From NCBI GenBank assembly GCA_009741485.1, contig CM019236.1:67507328-67571327 (forward strand): DNA of 64,000 nt, written 5' to 3'. The notes beneath the pieces are model-generated. The model saw only the letters and a list, made by a program, of their open reading frames with translations, was not told the DNA's origin and made no database searches. Source of the DNA: Malurus cyaneus samueli (lineage: Eukaryota > Chordata > Aves > Passeriformes > Maluridae). Below are positions 1 to 24,066 of the stretch, one piece after another. The translations under genes and the position numbers were made by a program. Every line of letters starts with the position of its first letter. The stretch's first letter is position 1.

Positions 1-11585
<11,585 letters not shown>

Positions 11586-11736
11586 GGCCGCGGGACGCGG
11601 GAGGATGGCGGGCGGGCGGGATGCGGGCGGATGCGGCGCCTCGTGCTACGCGATAGCGGAGCGGAGCCCTCCCTGCCTGCCGTCGCGGCTGCCCCGAGGC
11701 TCACAGACCTCCGGAGCCGGATGGAAATGAGTGTTT

Positions 11737-11744
11737 ACACGTCA
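11737..11744 (-). promoter_or_regulatory. PCSK1: CRE-like element, proximal (TGACGTGT on the minus strand)
   Basis: A one-sided CRE with an intact TGACGT core, about 155 bases upstream of the ATG. The human PCSK1 proximal promoter is known to use two closely spaced CRE-like elements for cAMP response; position and spacing here fit that arrangement. Confidence 0.6.
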
Positions 11745-11762
11745 AAACGACGACAGCCATCC

Positions 11763-11770
11763 TGACGTAC
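11763..11770. promoter_or_regulatory. PCSK1: CRE-like element, distal (TGACGTAC on the plus strand)
   Basis: A second TGACGT core 26 bases from the proximal one, forming the likely pair of cAMP-response elements. Confidence 0.6.
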
Positions 11771-11846
11771 AAGTGACCTGGCCCCCGAGCCGGGGGGTTG
11801 TGGGGGGGGGGGGTGATTCCTGGGGGGGCGCGGAGCGAGCGGTGGT

Positions 11847-11856
11847 GGGCGGGGCC
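11847..11856. promoter_or_regulatory. GC box (GGGCGGGGCC)
   Basis: Consensus SP1/KLF site upstream of the CRE pair, within a G-rich stretch that includes runs of eight to ten G at about 11801-11827. Confidence 0.55.
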
Positions 11857-12110
11857 GGGGGCGAACCCGCGGGTCCCGGGATGGAGTGGGGGGAAGCTGG
11901 GTGGCGGCGGCTCGGCGGGACGGGGGTGCGGCGGTCTGGTCCCCACGGGCAGGGGGCTGCTCCCGAGGCCGCGGACTGCTCGGTGCCGGTCGCGGTCGTT
12001 TCCATTATTGCAGGTGATCGGCAGGACCCGAGCCGAAGGTGAGGCAGGAGCGCGGACCCCGCTCGCCCCTCGCACCCATCCCGTGGCGGGTGGTGCTCTG
12101 CCCCCAACCC

Positions 12111-15100
12111 ACGTCCTCTCTCGCCTCGGTGCGAGGGCAGAGAGGGCGAATTCATCCTTTTTTGCTCAACTGAGCTCCTAAACCGGGACCCAGCGGGCGG
12201 CGCAGCCCGATTAGTGTGCGATGTCCCCTAACACCTCCGACACGCCAGAATCGGGCTGCATTTATTGCCCACCCTGACGACGGTGGGGAAATACATTTAT
12301 CCTCAAAAATGCAGCTAATAATTTTGCGCAATTTTAATTTTAATAAATTTTAAATTCTTTTTTTTTTAATCGCATCCAGTGGTCTCTGCATGTTGCACTT
12401 TTTAAGCAATTACTTCCATTTTTTAAACACTTATTTCCATATTCTCATTATGCAGCTGCATTCCTCCAGCTCCTTCAGTTTTACTTAACATTCCGTCTAC
12501 CATTACACTGTCTTTCTTCACATGTTAGAAAATGCTTCTAAAAGTTTCCTGATGGTTTCTAAATACTCTTTACCTCTGAAACTGAAACTTTTATCAGCTT
12601 CACTTTATAGTGCACTATATTTCATTGCTTGATTGGTCCAACTTTTAAACTGTAAATTTTCCTAAGCTACTTTTAGATCTGTGCCTCAATAATGAACTTC
12701 CTTCTGTTTATACGAGTGATTGATATGCCTGCCCTACTCTTTATTTGCTTCTAAAATGGGAAAATGACCAAAACATAAATATGAAACAATGAGGAGAGGA
12801 AAATATTGTATAATACCAGTGTTTCAGTGTCTGACATCTCAGCCCCAGACATCATTATGACACAGGATGTGGTTCTGAGCATCTCCATGGACCCATAGAG
12901 ATCACTGCCACTGCTGTGGCAGCCACAGGAATAGGAACCTCAAATAACAGGAGTATGAATGGATCTAGGAGAGAGAAAATAATAAGTGTGTAATAAGTAT
13001 ACTAGAAATGCCAAGAGAATATCAATAAATATTGATAGAGAATAGAACACTGATGAAATGACCCCACAGCACCATCCTGTTGTCCACCCACGCTTTCTTT
13101 CTGCAGCATGATGTAACAACAGGGCAAGGTTCATCAAAGCCAAGCCAGCAAATATGGCATGTGGCTCCTGTTCATTTTAATTTGTTTTATTCTCTGCATG
13201 ATTTTCTCAGTGTTCACTGCCAAAAATGTGTTTTCTTCACTACTTTCCTGGACAGATGCCTTAAAGATCCCTCTGTTCCATTTTTAGCATTGTTTCTGAG
13301 GCTTTATTTAAATGTGGCCATCTCGCCAAGCAATATCTTGTTTCATGTGGGTTTTTCCTGTGTTGATGTTACCTCTTCTGCTCTACTCAAAACACAAAGT
13401 GCTTTTTACCTCTCATTTCTCATCACTGAGACTGCTAGTTGGCATGGCTTTTTTTTATTGCATTTTGTAATAAGAAACTGTGCCTAAATATTGCCTGCAT
13501 ACAGAAATGAAATCAAAGTAATATATGTGTATAATGACAATCTATGCCCTCAAGTCTTTAAGTGGTGATCAGAATATCTACAACCATAGAGGTGTTTTGA
13601 AATTCTAGGTACTGTTTTATAAATGATTAATTCATTCACATATGTTTGGCTTTTAAGACATTTTTCTGTGCAGGATGAAGGGCTTTGTACAGAATTTTGG
13701 AATGTGCCAGAGAAAAAGTCTGTGCTACATGGACTTGTTTTTGCCCTCCATTCATGGAAGATGCTGTCCAATGCGCTACATTCTCATCTAATAATAGCAC
13801 AATAAATAGGAACAGCTTGCTCAGCAGCATCAGGTGGAGTCAAAGATAATTGTTTTATGCTTCATAAACAATTTAGGTTTGTTGTTTATCAGTGAAATAT
13901 TTATTTAGTCCCTACTGCACCCAGTGGTATTCTGCCTGAGTGCAAAATCAGAAACAAACACAGGGCCCGTTATGAAAATAATATTTCTTCTTTATAACTT
14001 CAGTTTAACATGATATTCGAGATAGACACATGCTTCCAGGGAATCCATGCCATGACAAGGACCTGGTTCAGAACTGTTGGTAAAGCAGGTTTTTTTCCCC
14101 ACATGTGGTTACTTAGTGGGAATCATTGCCTTTCCCAAGCTGAAATGTCCCTTTGCAGAACAAGTGCAAAATGTTCCCTTGCACATAGGCTAGCTGTCTT
14201 TCAAAACCGAGGACGAAATCCTAAGTCACAAAAGGGCTGGGAATTTAACTGGGTGGATTTTTCTTCTTGTTAAAAGGGTTGCAAAGGTTCCAGGCTCCAG
14301 CTGTGTTTTTGTACCTGCATTTCTGATCCTTCAAAGGCTTGTCCATAAAAAGGGAGACAGATTGTTTTGAAAGTCTTACAAACAACACTTAATTTCCTTG
14401 CTTGTTGGTAGACCTATCTAAACCTAATACTCCTTTTTCAAAGTTCAGGTCCATAATCTGGAGCCCAACTCTCTGCTTGGGTACTCTGGCTTCTCTTCAC
14501 ACACCTGTTTCTGGAGTGGGGATCCCTCTCTGCAGCCAGTACCCTGTGACTTCACCATGCTCAAATTGACATCAAACCCATTCCATCAGTAAGAACTAAG
14601 AAATGGACAAGGCTGGAGGAGTTCAGGAGCTTCAAGAACCCTGAAATGTCAGCCAGAACCCTATGAAATACATTTAATACAGGGTGGGAAGCACAGGCAT
14701 GAAACCCAGCAAGCAGTAAATTGAGAAAGCCATCACTGAAATGAAAGCATCTGGGGAAAGTATAGAGAAAGATGTGTTTCTTCTTTGTGCACTTTATAGA
14801 AGAGGAGAAACTGTGTTTCTTACTGAGGCAATTAAGGAAAGAGCAGAGATAAACAGGAGCCGAGTGTGAGGAAAACCAAAGGAAGGTAAAAGCACCATGT
14901 TTATCTGCAGAAAATTCAAAAGCCTTCAGGAAGATGCCACTGTTTTATCATCCTATTATTGCTGCAAGTATGTTTCAGATAAAGACTGATCTTTTGGATC
15001 AGTCACAGTGTAAAAGCCAGAGAGAAAATTCATCTCTGATGTCTTACCACACTCAGGCTGTTTGGTTTTGTAAAATGAAGCCGAGCATGTTCTGGCTACC

Positions 15101-17346
15101 TACAGAGCTTGCTTTCAATATGTAAGCTGAATTTAGGTTAAAATATTGGTAGCTCTTAATGGGCAAACAGCAAGCCCCCTCTGTGAGAAGATTAAAGGGG
15201 TGTGTTTAGGGAGCAGGGGGAACACATCCTGGATGTGTTACTGAGTTGCTGCACAGGCTGCTGGATTGATGGAGAGAGGTATGACCAGGTCCTGATGCTG
15301 GGAATCTTCCAAAGCAGGGACTTGTCTGTCCACTGCAAGCCTTGCTGTGAAAGAAAGTGATGCAGAGACAAGTGCTTGGGGGAGCAGATCAGTGCACAGA
15401 GAGGTTCAACCCAGTCCTAGACTGAGTATTTTTGGCTGCTGAGTTTCACCAGCCTTCACCTTTAAAGGCTGACCCTCCAGCTGTTCTGCCGCCTTCCTTC
15501 TCTTATTTCTCCCTAAAGTGCATTCATCCAGGAGAATAAAATCTTGTAGAAAACCAGTTATATAAAGTGACCACTGATATTTCTGCCTGCACCTCCTTCC
15601 AAAATCTTCCCAAAATAACACTGCAACATCAGTAGGTCTTACATAGCTATTGGGATAAAAATATTTTCTCCAACAAAAACTTCAAGTTGTAAAGTGCAAA
15701 ACAAACCAGAAACTAATATTATTTTACCAATTCTATTTGAAGGGTCCAATTTGAGGATACTAACACGATTCAAAGGGGAATTTTTGCTATATATAGCTTT
15801 AATTTGCTAAGTCAGAGCGCCATTTAAAACAAGAGTAGCTGCAGACGCAGTTTGATGCCTGAAGTGCGTGTGGTGGCTGCTGTGGTTTAATTAGTCAAAT
15901 ACCAAAAAGGGCTGCACCGCTTCTGTTTAATTTGGCTGTCAACCGAAGAACACACTTAAAACTCACTGTTTTACAGTAACATTATTCCCTTTTCTGCAGG
16001 AGCCCCAACATCACAAGGCGAAGGAAGGGCGAAAAAAGCCATAAAATGTGCAAGGCAATCACAGAGGACATGGGGAACACCTGTTTCCTATTCAACTGAC
16101 AGGCCCTTGCAGCTCACTCGGCATGTTATAATTCTGGAGGCCATTAATTTGCCTGGGTATATATATGCATGACACCATTGCCAGCGTTACTAGAGCGCAG
16201 ATGAACTCCTGAGAGAGGAGCTGATGGGAGGTTCAGTAGCAGGAAACAACAAACGAGAGGTGCACCGCTCAAGCCAACCACGATGCGTTGAAAAAGGAGG
16301 ACCGAAGCTCGCGAATGACCACGGTGCGGTTGTTGCCGTGCCGGCCTGCTCCCAGGACCAGCTGGCAACAACTCACCCGTTTGTGGCCACTTGGATAATT
16401 CTGTTTGCTCTAGGGCTGAAGGCAATCCAAGCAAAAAGCCCTGGGAAATGCAAAGGTGCAGCTGTAGGAGAGGTGCAAACCCGCATGGAAAAGGCAATAA
16501 TAACTCTGCTTGGTAAGGACAAAGTCCAACTCAAGTATATCACTGATGGCGACAGAAAGGGATGCTGTTGGGGTTCACACCTGGGGTGTTTTTGCAATTC
16601 TGATGGAAGAGGTGGTCAAAGGAAGGGAATATTTTAAGGTGACATTTTATTGCTTTTATGTACGAATCTGACATTTTAAAATTCTTCATACTTGTGTTAT
16701 GCTTTTAATAATAATTTGCCTATGGTAATGAATTTATTGCCCTCACTTGCAAACTCTTCCATAAATACCTACAGGAGGATGAATAATTTATAAATTTGTT
16801 TTTGATTTATTGTAATAGCAGCATAATTAATATTTAGCCTTGATGAAAACATTTCTGAGAATTCAAAATTACTGTTTTCGTCACACATTTATTTTAAAGG
16901 GGGTGGTTTTGTAGGACTATTTTCAGAAGACTAAGTACATTGATTAATTATTTTAAATGGCTCTTATGCAGTGTTCTTCCTCTTCATGTTCCATTTCAAG
17001 TGGGATGAAACAGAGAAAAGTCCGGAAAGAACAAAGAGTGTGAATACATGAGAGAAGAGAAAAAATACATGGAAAAACAGATTAAACGCCACTCAGAGCT
17101 ATACAGAAAGCTGTATTTTAAAAAAATGTCTTCACTTTCTCTCTCTTTTTTTTCCCTTTTTTTTCTTTTTACGTAATGAATGAGTAACAAAAAAAATGAC
17201 AGTCAATTATGACTTTAAGTTAAAATTTCAGGATAGCTTTCTTGTTGAGGAAGAGGTACTCTTGCTGAAGAAAACTGGGAGAAAATAAATTGCCAGTGCT
17301 CCCTACCAAATCCAGTGCTGGGTTTAAAATGTGCATAAATAAGGGA
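12111..17346. other. Intergenic, upstream of PCSK1; no gene seen
   Basis: Open frames here (for example 13080-13487 and 16144-16637) have no splice context or family resemblance. Two AT-rich, low-CpG blocks, about 15780-16140 and 16680-16960, look like candidate conserved noncoding elements: dense TAATT/ATTA cores and no repeat similarity. They are only candidates. Confidence 0.6.
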
Positions 17347-17460
17347 AAAGAATCACAGAACAGAACAAGATGACCAATGCTGGAGAAGATCCTCAAGATG
17401 ATCGAGTCCAACCCAGCACTTCCAAGCCCATAACACAACCATGTCCCTAAATTTGCTTAA
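17347..17460 (-). mobile_element. CR1 LINE 3' fragment
   Basis: Starts gaatcacagaacagaacaag and continues gatcctcaagatgatcgagt, ccaacccagcac and accatgtccctaaat. This is the reverse complement of the CR1 3' end (GGTTGGACTCGATGATCTT...). Short and diverged. Confidence 0.75.
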
Positions 17461-18786
17461 AATTGGCCTATTCTTCACAGGTACAAAATCCCCTCATTTG
17501 TTTCAGTGAATAAAAAAGACTCAACTTTGGCTGTTTATGCAGTGAATGGAATCAGTCGTAGACCATGCCCTGTAAGACTAGCCAATTAAAAATGTTGACC
17601 CCAGATGTGGTTTGGCAATACAAGCATCAGGTGCAGATAATCTGGTTTTGTGGCCTGGGGTTTGCCTGGCTCCTCTGGGGCAGGATCCATCAAAGGTCTG
17701 TGCTACACAGCCTACCCTGCTGAGTGACACTTGGCCACACATCATGATTTTAGATGCTTTTTGATTATTTTGGATGCTTTTTGATTCTTTTGAATGCTTT
17801 CAAATGCTGCCTGTGTACTTTTATCTAATAACTCAAGTGCTGCTTTTTATCAAATTACTGCAATTTAGCTTCAAATGTGCAAGAGTTTAGGCTACTGGAA
17901 AAGTTTCATTAGAATATTCTTTGAGACCAGGTTCAGCTATGATAAAGCAATGGCATTTCAAAGCAAATCACTCAGCCCTGTCCAAAGCTGGTAAGTACAC
18001 CAAACCAGCCCTTCTACACATGTGTCATGCATGTGGATGGAAGCATTTTTACCAGTGCTGTGGTAGCCAAAGCAAACACAATTTTTAAGGGTAGGGTATG
18101 CGTTTTAGAAAATGCTTTAAAGATGCAGCAGTAAATTCAGATGTTTTCCACAGTGGATCAGCATAGTCACGCACCCCTCCCTCTGATGAGTGGAGGTGCA
18201 CCCCTCCCTCTCATGGTCCCATAGAAGGTTCCTCCAATACTTCCAAATTTCCTGGGACTTCACTGTCTCTTCATCAGAGACTTCTCCTGGACACAGAAAG
18301 GGATGCCAAGCGTGTTTCTCTTACGTCATGTGCACACTTATCCCATTAAAGATGCCTGGATCTCGCTGTGCTGAGCTCTGCATCTGTTCTGCTGCTGAAT
18401 TCTTCCTCCAGGGGAATTTTCAGTGGGGTTTTCAAAAATCTTCTGCGCCTCAGGAAATACGATTCTGAAAGAACAACAGAACACCAAGGTGTTATGCTGA
18501 ATTAAAAAAAGTATTAAGTGCTAAGGGTACAAAGTTATTGTTGTGGTTGTTGTGTCCTCCCCCTGATCAGGTCAGAAAGAGAGCGAGAGAGATGGCAAAC
18601 GTGGATCTGCTTTTTTCCTCCATGTAGGAGCAGGAAGGATGTAGTCAGGAATTTGAGATAAAGACAGCAGTTGGCAGAGATGGTGGACAAAATTTGGATT
18701 GGACATGGTCGGAAGAGTGGGATAATTATGGGGAATATTTTATTGTTGCAATGTTGTGAGGGGCCAAGCACTGGAGTTTTATCACG
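17461..18786. other. Intergenic; no gene seen
   Basis: Unique sequence with a small local repeat of GATGCTTTTTGATTNTTTT at about 17752-17800 and a doubled gcacccctccctct at about 18170-18212. Nothing else recognised. Confidence 0.6.
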
Positions 18787-19375
18787 TGTGTGATAGTTTT
18801 GTTGGTGTTGTGATGGTGTTACTATTAATTTCGATGTGGGAATATTTTGGGGGCGGGGAATATTTTGGTGTGGGGAGAGGTGCCCATGTGGGAGCTCATT
18901 CTCAGTCAGGAGCAGTGGTTTGTGACAGGACCCACACTGGCACAGGTTTATCTGAGGAAATGCAGCCCAGGGAAGGGGCTGTGCTGGAGCAGGAAGTGTA
19001 AGGAGAAAGGAGTGTCAGAGGGAATGTTATGAGCTGATGACAGTCCGCATTCCTCACATCACTTGGGTGGGAAGAGGTAGAGTCAGAAATGAATGGTTGA
19101 AATTCAGCTCAGGATGAAGGGGAAAGGCTTCTTTGGCTCCCATCTTTGTTTCCAACCATTCTTCATTTCTCTTTGGCACTGTTAAATTAATTTTCACCAA
19201 ACCGTGCCCGTTTTGCCTGTGGTGGTAATTAGTATGTGACATCCTTGTCTTTATACTGACCCACGGACTTGTCCACCTCATTTCTTCTCTGCTGCTTTGA
19301 GGAATGGGAGATGGGAGCGAGAGAGGAGCTGGGTGTGTGTCTGTCTGGCTAGCAGCTGTGGTCAACCCACCACAG
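18787..19375 (+). mobile_element. Avian ERV LTR fragment, family A
   Basis: Blocks in the order of a common avian ERV LTR: a tract around tgctggagcaggaagtgtaa, a gatgacagtccgcattcctc block, gttaaattaattttcaccaa, ttttgcctgtggtggtaatt, and the terminal ggtcaacccaccaca at 19361-19375. Degraded and without a visible mate, so probably a solo LTR or fragment. The 5' limit is approximate. Confidence 0.65.
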
Positions 19376-19479
19376 TCCATTTTGGTGCCATCTGGCTGGG
19401 GTGGATGTCACTTTCCTCACAGCACACTGTGCGCTGCATTGCTTCGAGTGGTGGCGCTCACACCACGTCGAGGTTTTCT

Positions 19480-19938
19480 CTCTTTCCTCCACCCTGCCCC
19501 AAAGCCAGGAGCCTGGAGGTGGGAAGGAAGTTAGGAGAGGATTTGGAGATGCTCAAGCTGGATGTGGGGATATCCCCTGCCGTAGGATGTCAGGGTCAGA
19601 AATAACAGCTCGGGGGAAGGAGGAGGAAGACGGGATGTTGGTGATTATGTCATTTGTCTTTACAAGTGGCCATTAACCAAGCTGAGGCTTTGCTTCTTAG
19701 GAAGCAGCTGGACATCTGCCTGGCAGTGGGATGTACTGAATGAATCTTTTCTTTTGCTTTGCTTACGTGGGCAGCTTTTGTGTTGCTTAATAAACTCCAT
19801 TATCTCAACTCATGAGTCGTTTTGCCTCCCTTTGATTTTTTTTTTTTGTTTCTCTCCATCCCCCTGGCAAAAGGGAAGAGTGAAAGGCAAGGTGGATGCT
19901 TGGATGCTGGCTGGGGTCAGCCCACTGCAACGTGTCAT
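19480..19938 (+). mobile_element. Avian ERV LTR fragment, family B
   Basis: Contains gttggtgattatgtcatttg, then ttttgctttgcttacgtggg, an ATAAAC-type poly(A) region (cttaataaactccattatct), caactcatgagtcgttttgc and the terminal ggtcagcccactgca. This is a different LTR family from the one ending at 19375, in the same orientation. Its 3' half is the left end of the segment that recurs after the gap. Confidence 0.65.
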
Positions 19939-22195
19939 CAACATCCATAAATTATCACAAAGGCAATGTACCTGTTGAGATTTAGGATTTATAACATTTG
20001 AAATTAAAAACCCCTTCCTCACCTGTGCTGTCTTGGCATTGTGTGCTGCCACACGAGAGGCTGAGATCCCCAAGAAGGAGTGAGCAGGGCTGGTGGGGTA
20101 CAAAAGGAGGTGCTGTGTGCTTTGAACAGGCAGGAAAACTACCCCTGGGCACATACACTGGCATCCCTGAGCCCAGCTTTTTGGGGTTTTTTAATAGTTA
20201 AATCCACACAATGTCTTCCAGTTGTCTGAAGAGCTATTTCCTTTGTCATCTACAAAAGTAGCAGCTCTGGGTGTCCCTGGATGTTTTATTCCCATCCCGT
20301 ATTTGAGGGAAGCCACAAAAGAAGGAGAAGAGTTAATGTCTTAAAAAACCATCCCCAAATCACCTTTCTTGTACCAAACAATCACAGACAAGTATTCCTC
20401 CTGCACAGAAAAGACATGTTGTGATTTTTCCACCTTCCACTGTGGGGTCCAGGGGAAGAGCAGTCTGCCTTTAAAGAACACCCTTTCCTTTAAAAAAGGA
20501 CCATTCTGGCTGAGCACAGTGCCACAGAATTGGGAAGGACCTTGCAGGACAAACAAAGCTGACCGTGTAAGCAAAGAGAATCCAGCTCCCAACAAGCTAA
20601 AATTAATTCCAGTGACAGCTGAGAACATTAAGTATCTTCCAAGACGATGCTGTCTAGCCACAGGCAAAAATGTCCTTACTGGGGAATACAGTCACTTGAG
20701 TATCATCAGGGAAGAGATGTAAAAGGTTAGTGAAATCAAAGCACATGCATTTGAAACTTCAGTCATCTCACAAAAATGTTTCAGTAGTCCTGCAAAAGGC
20801 ACCAGATTGGGGTGTGGAACAAAAGACATCCTACCATAATGTTGCTGGGGAGCTGAATGGAGCAACATAAATAGAAATACTTTGGGTTTCTTGAAATTTT
20901 ACATAACTCTTAACAAGCCCTGTTCTCTGGAATAAACCATTATGGAAAGTCTGCTTTACTAAGCTGCTTTCCATCAACCCATCTCCTCTGTCTTCTGATA
21001 TGTTTGAGCAGACATCATGAAAAGATGTATTTAATCACATTAAAGCCAAAGCCTTTTCTTAGACACAAGCAAGCACTTCCAGTTAGTTCCCTGCAGATCA
21101 AACACTTCAGGTTTGTATTTTATTGCTCAAATCTTCCAAGGTAAAACAGTTCCATCCAGGATTAATGCCGGCAATATTTCTGGAAAAGGTTATCCTGAAT
21201 CATATTGTTGGGTGGTTTTGTGTTTTTATATAGCCCACATGAGATCCTGTTGCTAAGCAGAAAGCAAAATCGATATAAAAGGCAAGCCATACCAGCTTGT
21301 CTTTGAATTGCTGTAGACATTTCACTTCCTTGTAACTGCTTCTCTTTTAATGGTTTTCTCCCATAAAAATCTGACTTGACTTTGTAGCCAGTACTTCATT
21401 CCCCACCATATTCCAGAATATATCACATAAGACAGTGTGCTGTTTGGCTTAGAGGTACCATTTTGATGAAGCTGCTGAGATAGCCTTCATTATTAAATGA
21501 CCTTTTCTAAGTAATGAGTGAGATGGGATAAATTTTAATTAGAGATCCCTTCAGCTACTCTGCTGATATCTGTATGGCTCTTTCTCCTCCAGACAAATCA
21601 CAGCTGAAATCCTATATTGTAAAAAACTCCATATTTTAAGTTGCAAGGACCACTTGTTCTCCATGCAAAGTAAATAAAAATTACTTTATTTTTTTTTTAA
21701 TAGAATGCAATCGGTGAACAATCAATCTCCTATGCCACAGCTGCCAGGAAGGGTCGTGCAGGTGGGGGGAGCTCTTCCTCTGAACCTCATCCTTTCTCCT
21801 CGTGGGTCTGGCAGATTTATCCTGTTCAGGTCAGTATATCAGATGTGTGTTGCAGTCCCAGTAATTTTACCCACATTTCCTTTAGAATCACATAATCACT
21901 TGGATTGGAAAAGCTGTCTAGGATCACCAAGTTCACCCTCAACCTAGCACTGCCAAGCCCACCACAGAACAACATCCTTTAGTCCCACATCTAAGTGTCT
22001 TTAAACCTCTCCAGGAATGGTGACCCCACCACTGTCCTGGGAAGCTGTTCCAACACTTGACAACCTCTTTGGTGAAGAAATTTCTGTCAATTCCAAGTTA
22101 AACCCTCCCTAGAACAATCTGAGGCAATTTCCTCTTTTCCATTGCTTCCAGGTGTTTATCCTCCATGGGTTCTGGACTAAGATTATTGTAAGGCT
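19635..22195. repeat. First (clean) copy of the segment duplicated across the gap, left part
   Basis: Collinear with 25160-27825. Waypoints: 19755/25330, 20409/26037, 21205/26810, 21704/27309, 22130/27760, so the offset stays near 5.6 kb. This copy has normal sequence quality. Apart from the LTR end at left and the CR1 at right it is unique sequence without genes. Confidence 0.85.
21884..22160 (-). mobile_element. CR1 LINE 3' fragment
   Basis: Starts gaatcacataatcacttgga, then actgccaagcccaccacaga, aatggtgaccccaccactgt and gaagctgttccaacacttga: the reverse complement of the CR1 3' region. Its error-rich counterpart is at about 27490-27790. Confidence 0.8.
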
Positions 22196-22446
22196 TCCAC
22201 CATGTCCAGCAGAGCCAATTGCTGTTGACTCTGAGGATGATGGACATGCACTGACCAACTGGGCAATTAAGATGGTGGTTAGTCTGTGAAAACATATTTA
22301 AGAAGAATCAAAACAAAGGGAACACTCAGTAATTTTGCCAGTGGAGGAGGCTGAGAAATATGTGAGGGATGCAGACACCAAGGTCAGTGCAGGAGTGGGA
22401 GGAGCTGCTCCAGGCGCGGAGCTGGGATTCCTTTGCAGACCATGGT

Positions 22447-22713
22447 GACATGGTGGAGCAGACTGTCCCCTGCACCCACGTGACCATGGTGGAGCAGGCT
22501 GTCCCCCTGCAGCCCATAGTGACCATGGTGGAGCAGGCTGTCCCCCTGCAACCCACGGTGACCATGGTGGAGCAGGCTGTCCCCCTGCAGCCCATGGTGA
22601 CCATGGTGGAGCAGGCTCTCCCCTGCAGCCCATGGTGACCATGGTGGAGCAGGCTGTCCCCCTGCAGCCCATGGTGACCATGGTGGAGCAGGCTGTCCCC
22701 TGCAGCCCATGGG
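22447..22713. repeat. 39-bp minisatellite, seven units, inside the LTR
   Basis: Units begin at 22447, 22482, 22521, 22560, 22599, 22637 and 22676. Each starts GACCATGGTGGAGCAGGCTG; most are 39 bases, and three (the first, fifth and seventh) are 1-4 bases shorter. Because 39 is a multiple of three, the array stays open on both strands and creates spurious protein-like repeats (for example TMVEQAVPLQPMV on the plus strand). Confidence 0.95.
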
Positions 22714-23072
22714 GTCCACAGAGGTGCAGAGATCCACCCGCAGCCGTGGAGGAGGGAGGTCCCACGCCGGAGCGGCGGATGCCGAGAAGGGGCTGTGTCC
22801 AGCAGGAGAGCCATGGAGAGAGAGGCCTTGCTCCCGAGATGGAACAGCCTGGCTTGGGCCTGCACCCAGGGGACAAGGGACCCCACGGTGCAGCAGTTTT
22901 GGGATGACTGTCTGCCCGTGGAGGGACTCACGATGCTGCAGATGTGTGTGGACTGCTGCTCGTGAGAGTGGAACCACCTGGAGAGGTTCACTGAGAACTG
23001 ATCCCGTGGAGGGACCCAGGGCAACACAGGGAAGGACTCTTCTCCCTCAGCAGCCCAGATCGATCCGGTGAT

Positions 23073-23207
23073 GAACTGAACAACCCCACACCCGAACTGA
23101 CCAACCCCACACCCCGAACTGACCAACCCCACACCCTGAACTGACCTACCCCACACCCTGAACTGACCTACCCCACAGCCTGTACTTACCAACCCCACAC
23201 CCTGTTC
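23073..23207. repeat. 22-23-bp tandem array, about five to six units
   Basis: Repeats of aactgaccaaccccacaccc with small changes, within the same LTR and downstream of the 39-bp array. Confidence 0.9.
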
Positions 23208-23511
23208 ACCCCCCTGCTTTGTACTGTCGGTGGGAAGTGGGGAGGGAGTGGGGAGAAGATCGGTGTCTTTGTGGGTTGTATTTTATTTCTCATTCTCCTC
23301 CTCTGATGTTGTTAGTAATAAATTCACTTCATAATTCAAGTAGTGCCTGCTTTGTTCATCAAGTGTCTCCTCCCTGCTCCTTATCTCAACTCATGAACTC
23401 TTTTGTTAGTTTTTTTTTTCTCCTTGCTTTTCTCCACCCAGTGGTGGTGGGGAGAGCAAATGAGCAGGTGTTGTGGGTGCCTGGCTTTTGGCCAGCATTC
23501 TAAACCATAAA

Positions 23512-24066
23512 ACACTGGCATCCTGGCAACCAGCTCCCCTTATGGATTTTGGGGCACTTGTTTGTCAGCTCCTCTGTCCATGTGATGCTCTCCTCTCCCC
23601 TCCCCTCCCCCTGCCCTCCCCTCATTTATCTGTGCCATGCTCACCAGGTGCTCCTGTGCCACACCATGGCAGAGGTTGGTACTATGCCCAGCTGGTGTCC
23701 ATCTCTCCGGTGCCTCACTGGCTGCAGATCCAGGGCAGGTGATGGACCCCGGGAAGGTGGGAGAGGCTGTCAGTCCTCATTTCTACTTCTCCTTTTGCCT
23801 TCTGCAAACACCGGCAGAGGGCTAAGCACAATCAAACATGAAGCTGCAAAACAGAATTTTCTCACTGGTGGGCAAGGTAACCAAAATCCCAAATCTATTC
23901 ACACACAAGGTTCCACTAGCAGTTCTAAGATCAGTATATGCCTGCTCTGAGCTTGGAAAGAAAGCCAAAAATCATAGATCTATTTCAGATGAATAAAACA
24001 ATGACATCTATTCTGATTTACAAATGCTAAGATTATCATAAGGAGAAATCCTTTTTTTTTTTTTTT
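23512..24066. other. Unique sequence present only in the left copy
   Basis: Includes a C/T-rich tract (about 23585-23625) and a poly(T) run at about 24052-24066. It has no counterpart before the second copy resumes at 29098, so the two copies differ structurally here. No gene seen. Confidence 0.6.

Larger units (their letters stand above)
11586..11800 (-). promoter_or_regulatory. PCSK1: PCSK1 5' UTR and proximal promoter
   Basis: Sequence immediately upstream of the Kozak ATG. It contains no TATA box at a convincing spacing, but has two CRE-like elements 150-190 bases upstream of the ATG in a GC-rich setting. Transcription probably starts between them and the ATG, near 11650-11710 (inference). 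Confidence 0.6.
22195..23511 (+). mobile_element. Long avian ERV LTR with internal tandem repeats
   Basis: Begins abruptly after the CR1 with ttccaccatgtccagcagag, then an aaaacatatttaagaagaat block and tgaggctgagaaatatgtga-like sequence. It passes through a 39-bp tandem array and a 22-23-bp tandem array, then a U3/R-like part (ttttatttctcattctcctc, agtaataaattcacttcata) and a degenerate end near 23511. The order matches a long avian ERV LTR family that carries repeated blocks. I see no gag, pol or env sequence around it. Confidence 0.7.

Noticed and set aside
13080..13487. 135-codon plus-strand open frame
   Set aside because: AT-rich random-looking composition, no recognisable motif, no promoter; treated as chance.
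22326..23198. 290-codon minus-strand open frame with repeated CSTMVTMGCRGT-like peptides
   Set aside because: Entirely explained by the 39-bp array and the LTR around it.
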